Positions 25,320 through 34,194 of a DNA stretch of 64,000 nt are shown here, one piece after another. Source of the DNA: Extibacter muris (GTDB lineage Bacteria > Bacillota > Clostridia > Lachnospirales > Lachnospiraceae); NCBI RefSeq assembly GCF_004345005.1, contig NZ_SMMX01000001.1, positions 248,001 to 312,000 of the forward strand. Reading direction: 5' to 3'. The notes under the pieces are model-generated. The model did not search any database and had not been told where the DNA came from. It saw only the letters and a program-made list of their open reading frames with translations. Both the position numbers and the translations under genes were made by a program. How positions within the stretch are numbered: position 1 is the first letter of the stretch; every line of letters starts with the position of its first letter.

Positions 25320-25967
25320 ATGGAAGCTTGCATATTTGATTTGGACGGGACACTGACGGATACATTGGAATCCTTGGCATATTCGGTAAAAGCGACCTTG
25401 CTCGAGATGGGACTTGAGGAGATAACGACAGACGAGTGCAGACGATTTGTCGGTAACGGGGCCAGACGGCTGATGGAATGTGCGCTTGAGGCTGCCGGGG
25501 ACAAGACGGGCAGCAGAATTGATGAAGGTATGGAGATATACGGACGTATATTTGATGCAAACTGTACATATCATGTAACACCATACGATGGAATACCTCA
25601 GATGATAACCAGACTCAGGGCAGTGGGCCTGAAGCTGGCGGTCCTTTCCAATAAGCCGCATGTACAGACCGTGAAAGTAGTGCGGGAGATATTCGGGGAC
25701 GATATCTTCGACTGTGTGCAGGGGCAGATGGAAGGCTTAAAGAGGAAGCCGGATCCGGAGGGAGTGTACAAGGTGCTCGAAAGGCTGCATACGGAGAAAG
25801 AAGACTGCCTGTATATAGGCGATTCTGAAGTGGATGTGCAGACTGCATGCAATGCGGGGATAACATGTATCGGAGCAGCATGGGGGTTCCGTTCAAGAGA
25901 AATCCTGGCAGATGCAGGGGCGGAGCATATCATAGATATGCCGGAAGAATTACTGCAGTATGTATAA
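25320..25967 (+). CDS. HAD-superfamily hydrolase, phosphoglycolate-phosphatase type
   Basis: 215 residues with all HAD motifs: DLDGTLTDT at residues 6-14 (nucleophile Asp and acid Asp), VLSNKP (motif II) near residue 110, RKPDPEGV Lys (motif III) and YIGDSEVDVQTACNAG (motif IV). The helical cap between motifs I and II is of the Gph/PpaX kind. Such enzymes hydrolyse small phosphate esters (phosphoglycolate, pyrophosphate); the substrate here cannot be fixed. AGGAGG precedes the ATG. It is probably cotranscribed with the 87-aa gene downstream. Confidence 0.87.
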   Translation: MEACIFDLDGTLTDTLESLAYSVKATLLEMGLEEITTDECRRFVGNGARRLMECALEAAGDKTGSRIDEGMEIYGRIFDANCTYHVTPYDGIPQMITRLRAVGLKLAVLSNKPHVQTVKVVREIFGDDIFDCVQGQMEGLKRKPDPEGVYKVLERLHTEKEDCLYIGDSEVDVQTACNAGITCIGAAWGFRSREILADAGAEHIIDMPEELLQYV

Positions 25968-26004
25968 GAAGATCGTAACGTCACTTTAAGGGAGGATATC
26001 AAGG

Positions 26005-26268
26005 ATGTATGAGTATGATGAAGATTGTCTGAGAACGTTTTTGGAGAAACAGTCGCAGCTGTTCGACGAGCCGGTCGCCATAACACTCGAAGAGGCAGAA
26101 GCATTCCTGGAAGACTGCATGGCCGTCGTTGTGGATGGAATCGGTGAAGTGAGGGAGTTCTTTGAGGAAGAAGGCCTGGACATAGAAGGAATGTCGGAGG
26201 AAGAGCTGGAAGAGGCTTCCGAAGTGTTCCCTCTGCCTAACGGCAGATTCCTGATCGTGGAAGGGTAG
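26005..26268 (+). CDS. Small acidic protein of unknown function
   Basis: 87 residues, very rich in Glu and Asp (MYEYDEDCLRTFLEKQ at the start, then FEEEGLDIEGMSEEELEEASEVF), ending in PLPNGRFLIVEG. It is predicted helical, soluble, with no signal or membrane segment. GGAGG lies nine bases before the ATG. It is 37 bases downstream of the HAD gene and ends before a strong hairpin, so it likely shares that transcript. I do not recognise a family. Confidence 0.65.
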   Translation: MYEYDEDCLRTFLEKQSQLFDEPVAITLEEAEAFLEDCMAVVVDGIGEVREFFEEEGLDIEGMSEEELEEASEVFPLPNGRFLIVEG

Positions 26269-26290
26269 CCCGGGCAGCGCAGTACATTAG

Positions 26291-26326
26291 AAAAGCCGCA
26301 GCTATTTGGTAACTGCGGCTTTTTTC
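26291..26326. terminator. Bidirectional terminator
   Basis: AAAAGCCGCAG (26291-26301) pairs with CTGCGGCTTTT (26313-26323), with T-runs on both strands. It serves the 87-aa gene (+) and the membrane protein on the reverse strand, whose stop codon is in the loop side of the hairpin. Confidence 0.9.
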
Positions 26327-26736
26327 AATGCTTCGTCGATGGCATTGACGATAAGTTGAGAGGTATATGGATTGTCTTCGGAATACTTGATGTCGTCAAG
26401 CGACTGTTTGTCATATACCTGTTCTGCAATGTCTTCGATTGCAGGCTGGATAAGCGGGAACATGGTAGTTACTGTTTCGTCCAGGTTAGAGAACCGCACG
26501 GAATTGATGTGGGATTCATCTACCGATACTTCCACTTCCAGCGCTGTGTTGTTCAGCGTCACGGTGGATGTATAGACTCCCGGGACATATTTTTCTTCAT
26601 CCGCACCGGCGCCTTTGCTCTTGGGAAGGAACATAAATACCAGTAAAAGGATCAATACTATTGCCAACACGGCAAATACCGCCGTGTATATAATCTCTTT
26701 CATATGCAATACAACTATTTTTGTTTTAGAACTCAT
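26302..26736 (-). CDS. Membrane-anchored FMN-binding-domain-like protein
   Basis: 144 residues from an ATG (complement 26734-26736) with an AGGAGGG site. One N-terminal membrane helix (IIYTAVFAVLAIVLILLLVFMFLP) is followed by an extracytoplasmic domain. Its layout resembles FMN_bind: YVPGVYTSTVTLNNTALEVEVSVDES, then ETVTTMFPLI, and a C-terminal YTSQLIVNAIDEALKKA. The usual SGAT flavin-attachment segment is replaced by SEDNPYTS, so covalent flavin is unlikely. A SigE-like promoter lies just upstream, hinting at a mother-cell sporulation role. The function is otherwise unknown. Confidence 0.7.
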   Translation of the reverse strand: MSSKTKIVVLHMKEIIYTAVFAVLAIVLILLLVFMFLPKSKGAGADEEKYVPGVYTSTVTLNNTALEVEVSVDESHINSVRFSNLDETVTTMFPLIQPAIEDIAEQVYDKQSLDDIKYSEDNPYTSQLIVNAIDEALKKAAVTK

Positions 26737-26776
26737 AAAGCCCTCCTGTGTCGTGTATCGTATTTTCACTTTCTAT

Positions 26777-26805
26777 AATGTATGAGATTTATCCAAAAAT
26801 TATTC
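26777..26805 (-). promoter_or_regulatory. SigE-type promoter, reverse strand
   Basis: Read on the reverse strand: GAATAAT (26805-26799), 14 bases, CATACATT (26784-26777). The SigE consensus is KMATATT-N14/15-CATACAHT; the -10 is a perfect match and the -35 differs at one position. The predicted start lies about 35 bases before the ATG. Confidence 0.65.
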
Positions 26806-26816
26806 GTGGCTTTTGC

Positions 26817-26845
26817 GTGACAAAATGATTGCCCTCTTGTAGAAT
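26817..26845 (+). promoter_or_regulatory. SigA-type promoter for pth-mfd
   Basis: GTGACA (26817-26822), 17 bases, TAGAAT (26840-26845), 30 bases before the pth ATG. Confidence 0.6.
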
Positions 26846-26874
26846 GTAATAGGGAGAAAATGAGGTGAGAGAAA

Positions 26875-27459
26875 ATGTTTATTATCGCAGGACTTGGCAA
26901 TCCTACATTACAGTACGAAGGTACCAGGCATAACGTGGGATTTGATGTCATAGATACGATTGCAGACAAATATAATATTTCCGTAGATTACCGGAAGAAC
27001 AGGGCGTATGTCGGAAAAGGCGTCATTGCCGGACAGAAAGTGCTGCTCGCAAAGCCGCAGACGTATATGAACTTAAGCGGAGAGAGCATCAGGGCGCTCG
27101 TGGACTATTATAAAGTAGATCAGGAGACGGAGCTTCTCGTCATCTATGACGATGTAAGCCTCGGCGCCGGGCAGCTGCGCATACGCAAGAAAGGCAGCGC
27201 AGGGGGGCACAACGGGATAAAGAGCATCATCTCGTGCCTTGGGACAGACATATTTCCGCGTATAAAAGTAGGAGTCGGCGAGAAACCAAAACGGTATGAC
27301 CTGGCCGATTATGTGCTTGGCCATTTTTCTAAAGAAGAGCGGGAGATGATGGAGGAAGGCTATGGACATGCGGCTGAGGCCGTGGAGATGATAGCGGCCG
27401 GCGATATAGACGGCGCTATGAATGAGTATAACCGAAAAGTAAAGCCTAAGGAGGGCTAA
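26875..27459 (+). CDS. pth: Peptidyl-tRNA hydrolase
   Basis: 194 residues. The N-terminus MFIIAGLGNPTLQYEGTRHNVGFDV contains N9 and the catalytic H19; LAKPQTYMNLSGESI, YDDVSLGAGQLRIRKKGSAGGHNG (conserved D and GGHNG) and VGVGEKP complete the family pattern. It frees tRNA from stalled peptidyl-tRNA. It ends two bases before mfd, the pth-mfd pairing common in Firmicutes. AGGTGAGAG precedes the ATG. Confidence 0.97.
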   Translation: MFIIAGLGNPTLQYEGTRHNVGFDVIDTIADKYNISVDYRKNRAYVGKGVIAGQKVLLAKPQTYMNLSGESIRALVDYYKVDQETELLVIYDDVSLGAGQLRIRKKGSAGGHNGIKSIISCLGTDIFPRIKVGVGEKPKRYDLADYVLGHFSKEEREMMEEGYGHAAEAVEMIAAGDIDGAMNEYNRKVKPKEG

Positions 27460-27461
27460 AT

Positions 27462-30400
27462 ATGCAAGCCTTAATAAGGCCGTTAGAAGAATTGGCGGAA
27501 TTTGAAGAGCTTCAGAAGAGGAAGAAGAGCAGGCCTGGGATGATACAGATATCCGGCTGCGTCAATTCACAGAAAACCCATATGATGTATGCGCTGAGCG
27601 ATGGCTGTCACTATAAAGTCATCGCCTGTTCCAGTGAGTCAAAAGCGAAACAGATCTATGAAGAATATCGCTTCCTGGATCCGAATACATACCTGTACCC
27701 TGCAAAGGACCTTTTGTTCTATCAGGCAGATCTAAGGAGCAGGGAACTGGTGCAGCAGAGGATGGAAGTCATCCAGTCCGTCATCGCGGGGCAGGACATA
27801 ACCGTTGTCACGAGCTTCGACGGGTTCATGGATGCTCTGCTTCCGAAGGCTGAGATCGAGAGACGTACGATAACGGTGAAAAGCGACAGCGCGGTCGACC
27901 TTGCCAAGATGCAAAGAGAGCTTGCCAGACTGGGCTATGACAGGGAGATACAGATAGAAGGCCCGGGGCAGTTCGCCGTCCGTGGAGGGATTCTGGACGT
28001 ATATCCGCTGACAGAGGAACTTCCTATCAGAATAGAACTCTGGGGAGATGAGGTGGATTCGATTCGTACCTTCGATGTCGGCACGCAGCGGTCTATAGAG
28101 AATCTCGAGGAAGTCGTCATATATCCGGCCAGCGAATTCCCGGAAGAGGGGGAGAAGAGGGTTTCCTTTCTGGATTATTTTGAACCGGAGCATACGATTC
28201 TATTTCTCGACGAGCCGGTGCGGCTTCTGGAAAAAGGCAAAGGCGTCGAGGATGAATTTATTGAAGCCCAGAAACGCCGTCTCGAAAGCGGCTACGATAT
28301 GACCGATGCGGAAGCGCAGCTCTTTCATACGGATGAGATAGTCAAGCGGATGAACGGCTACAGCAGCATCGGCTTCTTTGCGTTGGAGATGCGCTGCAGA
28401 GGATTTGAAGTCCGTGCTTCCCTCAGTCTTATGACAAAGAGCGTTAATCCCTATAACAGCAGCTTCGACATGCTGACGCAGGACTTGAAACGCCTGAAGA
28501 GAAACGGCTACCGTGTCGTGCTACTTTCCGGTTCCAGAACGAGGGCAAAGCGGCTGGCCGAAGATCTGCGCGATTATAACCTGAGCAGCTATTACAGCGA
28601 TGAGATGGACCGGGAGGTAAATCCCGGCGAGATTATGACCGCATACGGACACGTGGCAGAGGGGTACGAATACCCCATGCTTAAATTTACCGTGATTGCA
28701 GAGACGGATATCTTCGGCAAGGTCAAGAAGAAAAAGAAGAGGAAATCTTACGAAGGCCGTAAGATACAGAGCTTTTCTGAGCTGAAGCCGGGAGATTATG
28801 TCGTCCACGAAAACCATGGCCTTGGAATCTACCAGGGGATAGAGAAGATAGAAGTGGACAAAGTGGCAAAGGATTACATGAAGATATCCTATGCAAAAGG
28901 GGGAAATCTCTACATTCCGGCCACTCAGCTGGACCTGATACAGAAGTATGCAAGCTCGGATGCCAAGAAGCCGAAGCTGAACCGGCTCGGGACGCAGGAG
29001 TGGACGAAGACGAAGAAAAAAGTCCGGGGGGCGGTAAAAGAAATCGCTAGAGACCTTGTCGCGCTCTACGCGGCCCGGCAGGAGCAGGAAGGCTATGTGT
29101 ACGGAGAAGACACGGTCTGGCAGCGGGAGTTCGAAGAGATGTTTCCCTTTGAGGAGACGGAGGACCAGCTTCTGGCCATCGAGGCGGTAAAGAGGGATAT
29201 GCAGAGCCGCAGAATCATGGACCGCCTCATCTGCGGGGATGTCGGTTACGGCAAGACGGAGATAGCGATCAGGGCAGCGTTCAAGGCCGTGCAGGAGGAT
29301 AAGCAGGTCGTATATCTCGTGCCGACGACGATACTTGCGCAGCAGCATTACAACACATTTGTTCAGCGGATGCGTGACTTTCCGGTGCGGATTGACCTCA
29401 TGTGCCGGTTCCGTACGCCGTCACAGCAGAAGAAGACAGCCGAAGATACGAAGCGGGGTCTCGTCGATATCGTGATAGGGACGCATCGCGTGCTGAGCAA
29501 TGATATGGAATTTAAGAACCTTGGTCTCCTCATCATCGATGAGGAGCAGAGGTTCGGTGTACAGCACAAGGAGAAGATCAAAAAGCTGAAAGAAAACGTG
29601 GATGTGCTGACGCTTACCGCCACCCCTATACCGCGGACGCTTCATATGAGCCTGATCGGCATACGTGACATGAGCGTACTGGAAGAAGCGCCCAATGACA
29701 GGATGCCGATACAGACGTATGTGATGGAGTATAACGATGAGATGGTGCGCGAAGCGATAGAGAGGGAGTGCGCCCGCCAGGGACAGGTCTACTATGTCTA
29801 TAACCGTGTGGAAGATATCGCGGAGGTTACGGCCGGCATACAGAAGCTCGTGCCGGAAGTCAGCGTCGCTTTTGCACATGGGCAGATGAAAGAACACCAG
29901 CTGGAGAAGATCATGTATGACTTCATCAACGGTGAGATTGATGTCCTCGTATCCACCACCATTATCGAGACAGGGCTTGATATATCGAATGTCAATACGA
30001 TGATCATCCACGATGCAGACCGGCTTGGACTGTCGCAGCTCTATCAGCTGAGGGGCCGTGTGGGCCGTTCCAACAGGATGGCATACGCGTTCCTTCTGTA
30101 CCGGAGAGACAAGATGCTCAAAGAGGTTGCGGAAAAGCGTCTGGCCGCCATCCGCGAGTTCACCGACCTTGGCTCCGGGTTCAAGATCGCCATGCGCGAT
30201 CTGGAAATCAGAGGTGCCGGCAACCTGCTCGGGGCACAGCAGCATGGGCATATGGAGGCGGTCGGGTATGACCTGTACTGCAAGATGCTCAATGAGGCGG
30301 TGAAACATCTCAAAGGTGAGATGGAAGAAGAGACTTATACGACGACGATGGATCTGAACGTGGATGCATTTATCCCTGACTCTTATATTCCGAACGAATA

Positions 30401-30803
30401 TCAGAAGCTGGATATATATAAGCGGATTGCCGCTGTGGAGACGGAGGATGAGATGGAGGATATGGTAGAGGAGCTCATCGACCGTTTTGGAGATATACCG
30501 AAGAAGGTGGAGACCCTGCTGAACGTCGCCCGTCTGAAAGCGCTGGCCCACAGCGTGTACGTGACGGCTGTGGAACAGAAAGGCGAGACATATACCTTTG
30601 TGATGTATGAGAAGGCAAAGGTCCGTCCGGAACAGATTCAAGACCTTCTGGATGCATTCAAAGGGGCGCTCATATTTAAGACCGATACGCCGCCATATTT
30701 TGTCTATGAAAAGAAGAACCGGAATAAAAAGGAAAAGAATGAGGATATTCTGCAGGTTGTGAAAAATGTGCTAATTGGAATAAAAGGATTGATTGACACT
30801 TAA
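27462..30803 (+). CDS. mfd: Transcription-repair coupling factor Mfd
   Basis: 1113 residues. The N-terminal UvrB-like module contains QTDRS-equivalent [17 protein letters not shown]. The RNA-polymerase interaction domain starts near residue 435 ([19 protein letters not shown]). The RecG-like translocase has Walker [10 protein letters not shown] near residue 592 and DEEQ near 693, with [11 protein letters not shown]. The TRG and C-terminal TRCF domain (about 950-1080) include [14 protein letters not shown]. Mfd pushes stalled RNA polymerase off lesions and recruits UvrA. GGAGGGCTAA sits before the ATG. Confidence 0.97.
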   Translation: MQALIRPLEELAEFEELQKRKKSRPGMIQISGCVNSQKTHMMYALSDGCHYKVIACSSESKAKQIYEEYRFLDPNTYLYPAKDLLFYQADLRSRELVQQRMEVIQSVIAGQDITVVTSFDGFMDALLPKAEIERRTITVKSDSAVDLAKMQRELARLGYDREIQIEGPGQFAVRGGILDVYPLTEELPIRIELWGDEVDSIRTFDVGTQRSIENLEEVVIYPASEFPEEGEKRVSFLDYFEPEHTILFLDEPVRLLEKGKGVEDEFIEAQKRRLESGYDMTDAEAQLFHTDEIVKRMNGYSSIGFFALEMRCRGFEVRASLSLMTKSVNPYNSSFDMLTQDLKRLKRNGYRVVLLSGSRTRAKRLAEDLRDYNLSSYYSDEMDREVNPGEIMTAYGHVAEGYEYPMLKFTVIAETDIFGKVKKKKKRKSYEGRKIQSFSELKPGDYVVHENHGLGIYQGIEKIEVDKVAKDYMKISYAKGGNLYIPATQLDLIQKYASSDAKKPKLNRLGTQEWTKTKKKVRGAVKEIARDLVALYAARQEQEGYVYGEDTVWQREFEEMFPFEETEDQLLAIEAVKRDMQSRRIMDRLICGDVGYGKTEIAIRAAFKAVQEDKQVVYLVPTTILAQQHYNTFVQRMRDFPVRIDLMCRFRTPSQQKKTAEDTKRGLVDIVIGTHRVLSNDMEFKNLGLLIIDEEQRFGVQHKEKIKKLKENVDVLTLTATPIPRTLHMSLIGIRDMSVLEEAPNDRMPIQTYVMEYNDEMVREAIERECARQGQVYYVYNRVEDIAEVTAGIQKLVPEVSVAFAHGQMKEHQLEKIMYDFINGEIDVLVSTTIIETGLDISNVNTMIIHDADRLGLSQLYQLRGRVGRSNRMAYAFLLYRRDKMLKEVAEKRLAAIREFTDLGSGFKIAMRDLEIRGAGNLLGAQQHGHMEAVGYDLYCKMLNEAVKHLKGEMEEETYTTTMDLNVDAFIPDSYIPNEYQKLDIYKRIAAVETEDEMEDMVEELIDRFGDIPKKVETLLNVARLKALAHSVYVTAVEQKGETYTFVMYEKAKVRPEQIQDLLDAFKGALIFKTDTPPYFVYEKKNRNKKEKNEDILQVVKNVLIGIKGLIDT

Positions 30804-30817
30804 AAACGGGCTATAAT
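30789..30817 (+). promoter_or_regulatory. SigA-type promoter for the foldase gene
   Basis: TTGATT (30789-30794), 17 bases, TATAAT (30812-30817), overlapping the 3' end of mfd. It places transcription start near 30824 and excludes an ATG at 30816. Confidence 0.75.
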
Positions 30818-30854
30818 GGTGAAGTTAGCAGTACTAAGGAGGGTATATAAAAAC

Positions 30855-31907
30855 ATGAAAAAGAGAGTGTTACTATTTGCAATAACGGGTCTGCTCGCGG
30901 CGGGCGTCCTCACGGGCTGCGGTTCCATCGACGAGGATGACGTGGTGGCGACCGTGGGAGAGAAAGAGATTACAGCCGATGTTGCAAATTTCTTTGCAAG
31001 ATATACACAAGCCCAGTATGAGACGTATTATTCCGGTTACCTTGGGGAGGATATGTGGAATACTGACGCTGCAGAAGGACAGACATATGAAGAATTCGTC
31101 AAAGACTCTGTGCTGGAAGAGCTGGAAAAGATGATCGTGCTGGAAGAGCACATGGGCGATTATGACGTATCTCTTACTGAGGAAGAGAAAGCTGTCATTG
31201 AGAAATCCGCCAAAACCTTTGATGAAGACAATACGCTGGAATCCAAAGAGAAGATATCAGGTTCCAAGAAGACGGTAAAACGTGTACTGACGCTCATGGC
31301 AATACAGAAAAAGATGTCAGAAGCGATAGAAGCGGATGCGGATACGGAAGTATCGGATGACGAGGCGGCCCAGAAGAGCATGCAGTACGTGCTGTTCCCT
31401 TATACGAAAACCGATGATTCCGGCAAATCTGCCGACCTGTCGGATGAGGAAAAGGCTGAGGCCAAGGAGAAGGCAGAGAGCTTTGCACAAGGCGCTGAGA
31501 CGGCAGAAGATTTCAATGCACTTGCCACAGAGCAGGGACTGGAAGCACAGACCGCCACGTTCGACAGCGAGTCCGCAAGTCCGGATGGAGACCTCGTAAA
31601 GGCGGCGGACGCGCTCGGAGAAGGAGAAGCGACCGGCGTCATAGAGACAGACAGCGGCTGCTATGTGGCCAAAGTGACAAGCCTTCTGGACAGAGAGGCG
31701 ACGGATTCCAAAAAGGAAAGCATCGTCCAGGAGAGAAAGACAAAACTCTACAACGATACGTGTGACAAATGGATAAAAAAGGCAGGCGTGAAGGTGAACA
31801 AAGGAGTCTGGAAGAAAGTGGACTTCAACGACCTGAGCGTAACCATCAAGCAGAGCAGCGAAGAACCATATTCCGACGGGGCCAAGACAGACGACCAGGC
31901 GGAGTAA
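30855..31907 (+). CDS. PrsA/SurA-like foldase lipoprotein
   Basis: 350 residues from the ATG at 30855 (AAGGAGGG about eleven bases upstream). A lipoprotein signal peptide MKKRVLLFAITGLLAAGVLTGC ends at the lipobox Cys. A SurA_N/trigger-like helical domain follows (VGEKEITADVANFFARYTQ...FVKDSVLEELEKMIVLEEH), then an acidic linker and a parvulin-like region (AETAEDFNALATEQGLEA, LGEGEATGVIETDSGCYVAKV). Parvulin motifs are weak, so prolyl-isomerase activity is uncertain, and a chaperone role for exported proteins is likely. Its stop codon is inside an inverted repeat that bounds the next gap. Confidence 0.8.
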   Translation: MKKRVLLFAITGLLAAGVLTGCGSIDEDDVVATVGEKEITADVANFFARYTQAQYETYYSGYLGEDMWNTDAAEGQTYEEFVKDSVLEELEKMIVLEEHMGDYDVSLTEEEKAVIEKSAKTFDEDNTLESKEKISGSKKTVKRVLTLMAIQKKMSEAIEADADTEVSDDEAAQKSMQYVLFPYTKTDDSGKSADLSDEEKAEAKEKAESFAQGAETAEDFNALATEQGLEAQTATFDSESASPDGDLVKAADALGEGEATGVIETDSGCYVAKVTSLLDREATDSKKESIVQERKTKLYNDTCDKWIKKAGVKVNKGVWKKVDFNDLSVTIKQSSEEPYSDGAKTDDQAE

Positions 31908-32138
31908 ATGCGGGTTTAGTAAACTAAGACGCCGCTGGGGAGGTATGGGGCAGATGCGCAGGTGCAAGCGGGAGAGGCGGAGAATCCGTCCCGGAATCCT
32001 TGGTTTGTGGGAGAGGAGCTGCTATCAGCGACTCTGCCGCAAAGTTAGGAGGCCGTGGACTAGTCGAAGCCTCGGACGCATCGGAGCAGATGCCACCCGG
32101 CTCCCTGTCCGCGGTCTGTTTCACTAAACTCTCATTTA
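31905..32138. repeat. 234-bp GC-rich element bounded by imperfect inverted repeats
   Basis: The left end (31905-31930) reads TAAATG-CGG-GTTTAGT-AAAC-TAAGAC. The right end on the other strand (32138-32114) reads TAAATG-AGA-GTTTAGT-GAAAC-AGAC. The first three bases of each arm are the stop codons of the two converging genes. The interior is purine-rich and GC-rich, with no ribosome site and no credible gene; short Arg-rich or Pro-rich frames exist by chance. It could be a MITE-like insert or a structured bidirectional 3' region. Confidence 0.5.
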
Positions 32139-32582
32139 TTGGAAGAAGCTTCCTACGATATCGTTGACGAGCTTGCCGTCTGCTTTGCCTTTTACTTTTG
32201 GCATAAGGGACTTCATGATTTTTCCTTTATCCTTTGCAGTCGGGGATTCGATGCCGAGTTCTTTCAGCGTAGTTTCCACGATGTCCTTGATTGCGGCTTC
32301 GTCCATCATCTTCGGAGCATAGCCTTCCAGGACAGCCAGACGTTTGTTACACTCGTCTATGATTTCCGTGCGGTCCGCAGGGGTCATCTCAAGTGTTTCC
32401 TTTGTCTGCTTTATTTCCTTCAGGATGACTTGTGTCTCTTCCTCTTCCGTCAGGTCGGAACGTTTGTCTATCGCTTTATTCTTAAGGGCTGCCAGCAGCA
32501 TGGATAATGTCTCTTTCGTCTCCTTGTCGCCTGCTTTCATAGCACTTACCATGTCACTTCTTACGTCTTCGATTTTACTCAT
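32136..32582 (-). CDS. yqeY: YqeY/GatB-domain protein
   Basis: 148 residues from the ATG at 32582 (reverse), with GGAGG (complement 32590-32594). It has the YqeY signature: SDMVSAMKAGDKETKETLSMLLAALKNKAIDKR, then LTEEEETQVILKEIKQTKET and the C-terminal KGKIMKSLMPKVKGKADGKLVNDIV, which resembles the tRNA-binding tail of GatB. The family is widespread and linked to tRNA-dependent amidation by similarity only; the exact role is not established. It converges on the foldase gene across the inverted-repeat element. Confidence 0.92.
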   Translation of the reverse strand: MSKIEDVRSDMVSAMKAGDKETKETLSMLLAALKNKAIDKRSDLTEEEETQVILKEIKQTKETLEMTPADRTEIIDECNKRLAVLEGYAPKMMDEAAIKDIVETTLKELGIESPTAKDKGKIMKSLMPKVKGKADGKLVNDIVGSFFQ

Positions 32583-32718
32583 GATATTTCCTCCATATTT
32601 GTTTTTTTCTGCCTCTATTAGATATAATAGTATACACACATCGTATTTTCAAGACCGGACCTTGCGAAACGGCAAGTATATTATTCTTTTGCTGCATGTA
32701 TGTTTTTCCTGCTTTTAA

Positions 32719-32737
32719 CAGATAATACATTTATCTG
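32719..32737. promoter_or_regulatory. Palindromic site upstream of spoVT
   Basis: CAGATAA (32719-32725), five bases, TTATCTG (32731-32737): a perfect 7-bp inverted repeat about 33 bases before the spoVT ATG. It is a candidate operator, possibly for SpoVT itself, which is autoregulated in Bacillus subtilis. Confidence 0.4.
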
Positions 32738-32769
32738 CCAATCAAGATAAATGGAGGGAACATAAGGAC

Positions 32770-33318
32770 ATGAAAGCAACTGGAATAGTGAGAAGAATCG
32801 ATGATTTGGGAAGAGTAGTAATTCCCAAGGAAATAAGAAGGACTTTGCGGATACGAGAAGGGGATCCGCTGGAGATATTTACGGACCGGGAAGGTGAGAT
32901 CATTTTAAAGAAATATTCTCCGATCGGCGAGCTGTCCGCTTTTGCAAGACAATATGCGGAAAGCCTTGCCCAGACGATGGGCTGCCTTGTGTGCGTAAGC
33001 GATATGGATCAGATCGTGGCATCGGCCGGAACCGGGAAGAAAGATTTCCAGGACAAATATATCAGCAAGCAGCTGGAAAAGGTGCTGGAAGAGAGAAATC
33101 CGATTCTGGCGGCAGTTGGAGATAAGAAGTTCATGAAGACGATAAATGACCAGGATGATGAATATCATTATCAGGTAATCCACCCTATCGTATGTGAGGG
33201 AGACGTCATCGGCGGCGTCATCTTCCTGACGAAAGAGAGCAAAAAGAAGTTTTCGGAACTGGAACAGAAGATGGCCGCATGTGCGGCAGGTTTTTTAGGC
33301 AGGCAGATGGAACAATAA
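32770..33318 (+). CDS. spoVT: Stage V sporulation protein T, AbrB-family regulator
   Basis: 182 residues, SpoVT length. The N-terminal swapped-hairpin DNA-binding domain reads MKATGIVRRIDDLGRVVIPKEIRRTLRIREGDPLEIFTD. The rest is a GAF-like sensory domain (AESLAQTMGCLVCVSDMDQIVASAG ... YHYQVIHPIVCEGDVIGGVIFLTKE). SpoVT modulates SigG-dependent genes in the forespore and affects germination. GGAGGGAA precedes the ATG. Confidence 0.96.
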   Translation: MKATGIVRRIDDLGRVVIPKEIRRTLRIREGDPLEIFTDREGEIILKKYSPIGELSAFARQYAESLAQTMGCLVCVSDMDQIVASAGTGKKDFQDKYISKQLEKVLEERNPILAAVGDKKFMKTINDQDDEYHYQVIHPIVCEGDVIGGVIFLTKESKKKFSELEQKMAACAAGFLGRQMEQ

Positions 33319-33371
33319 TGGCATAAATCCGTGTTCTGATTCATACCTTGTGATAGACGAGGAGGGATTAG

Positions 33372-33746
33372 ATGGAGAGACGGATTCAGAAAGATTCAAA
33401 AGTCATGTGGGTGTTAAAGTCACTGCTTGCTTCTTATATAGTCACCGGAATCATGCTTCTGGTGCTGACCGTACTGCTTTATAAGATGGATTTGAACGAA
33501 AAAGCGGTATCGGCCGGCATTGTGGCTATCTATGTCATGGCTACGCTTATCGGAGGCATCATTATCGGGAAGCTTGCAAGGGTGCGCAGGTTTGTGTGGG
33601 GACTTGGCCTGGGAATCGGATATTTTGCACTTCTGCTTCTGATTACGCTCGGAGTGTACCATACGCTGAACGGAAACGGTGCGAACCTCATTACGACGTT
33701 TATTCTCTGCGCCGGCGGGGGCATGGTGGGCGGAATGATTTCATGA
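33372..33746 (+). CDS. TIGR04086-family membrane protein
   Basis: 124 residues with four predicted membrane helices (LASYIVTGIMLLVLTVLLY, AGIVAIYVMATLIGGIIIG, WGLGLGIGYFALLLLITLGVY, ITTFILCAGGGMVGGMIS). Gly-rich helices and a short KLARVRR loop fit the TIGR04086 (YrzE-like) family. In Clostridia this family often lies beside the SCIFF peptide gene, as here (scfA starts 83 bases downstream), which suggests a linked but unproven role, for example in export or tolerance. GAGGAGGG precedes the ATG. Confidence 0.8.
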   Translation: MERRIQKDSKVMWVLKSLLASYIVTGIMLLVLTVLLYKMDLNEKAVSAGIVAIYVMATLIGGIIIGKLARVRRFVWGLGLGIGYFALLLLITLGVYHTLNGNGANLITTFILCAGGGMVGGMIS

Positions 33747-33829
33747 AAAACAGCCAGAAAAATACTTCCAAAAACATATTGCTTATGTTATAATAACAAA
33801 AGTTAAGCAAACGTAAGGAGGATATTGAC

Positions 33830-33973
33830 ATGAAACATGTGAAGACATTGAATACACAGACTTTGAATAATACTGTTAAAAAAGGCGGATGCGGAGAATG
33901 CCAGACATCCTGCCAGTCAGCATGTAAGACATCCTGCACCGTAGGAAACCAGACGTGCGAACAGAAGAAATAA
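33830..33973 (+). CDS. scfA: SCIFF ranthipeptide precursor (six cysteines in forty-five residues)
   Basis: 47 residues with an AAGGAGG site ten bases before the ATG. The leader MKHVKTLNTQTLNN is followed by GGCGECQTSCQSACKTSCTVG and a last Cys near the end. The six cysteines are C21, C24, C28, C32, C36 and C43. This is the SCIFF family, nearly universal in Clostridia. The maturase ScfB installs Cys-to-Thr thioether cross-links outside the alpha position. The mature product is not antibiotic-like in any established way; related ranthipeptides have been linked to quorum-type signalling. scfB follows after a 221-base structured gap. Confidence 0.96.
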   Translation: MKHVKTLNTQTLNNTVKKGGCGECQTSCQSACKTSCTVGNQTCEQKK

Positions 33974-33998
33974 TGAAACATCATACGGAATACTCGGG

Positions 33999-34026
33999 AC
34001 AGCGGTCTTAAGGGTCGCTGTTTCTT
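33999..34026 (+). terminator. First attenuator-like hairpin between scfA and scfB
   Basis: ACAGCG (33999-34004) pairs with CGCTGT (34016-34021), followed by TTCTTG. A TAGGAAA/TTTCCTA hairpin comes next near 34033. Confidence 0.55.
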
Positions 34027-34071
34027 GTTACGTAGGAAAGCTTTTTCCTATGTGGCAAAACCCTCCGGGGA

Positions 34072-34113
34072 TGTACACGATGTGCAGCCGCACATTGGCG
34101 CACGAAGTGTACA
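34072..34113 (+). promoter_or_regulatory. Long hairpin between scfA and scfB
   Basis: TGTACAC (34072-34078) pairs with GTGTACA (34107-34113), enclosing a GTGC/GCAC-rich interior that can extend the stem. Its role is unknown; it may protect or process the scfA transcript. Confidence 0.5.
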
Positions 34114-34145
34114 AGTCCTCCATGAGCGAGGGGTCTAGGTAGCTG

Positions 34146-34170
34146 AAGTGGACTTGTCCACTTTATTTTT
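34146..34170 (+). terminator. Second terminator-like hairpin, just upstream of scfB
   Basis: AAGTGGAC (34146-34153) pairs with GTCCACTT (34156-34163) with a two-base loop, followed by TATTTTT. It lies 25 bases before the scfB TTG start. Confidence 0.75.
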
Positions 34171-34194
34171 GTTTGAAAAAGGGGGATATACAGT

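Noticed and set aside
29421-30641. 406-codon reverse-strand frame within mfd
   Set aside because: Shadow of a highly conserved helicase gene; no ribosome site and no recognisable protein.
31924-32127. Short Arg-rich (+) and Pro-rich (-) frames in the inverted-repeat element
   Set aside because: No ribosome sites, biased composition from GC-rich DNA, no similarity to any family I know.
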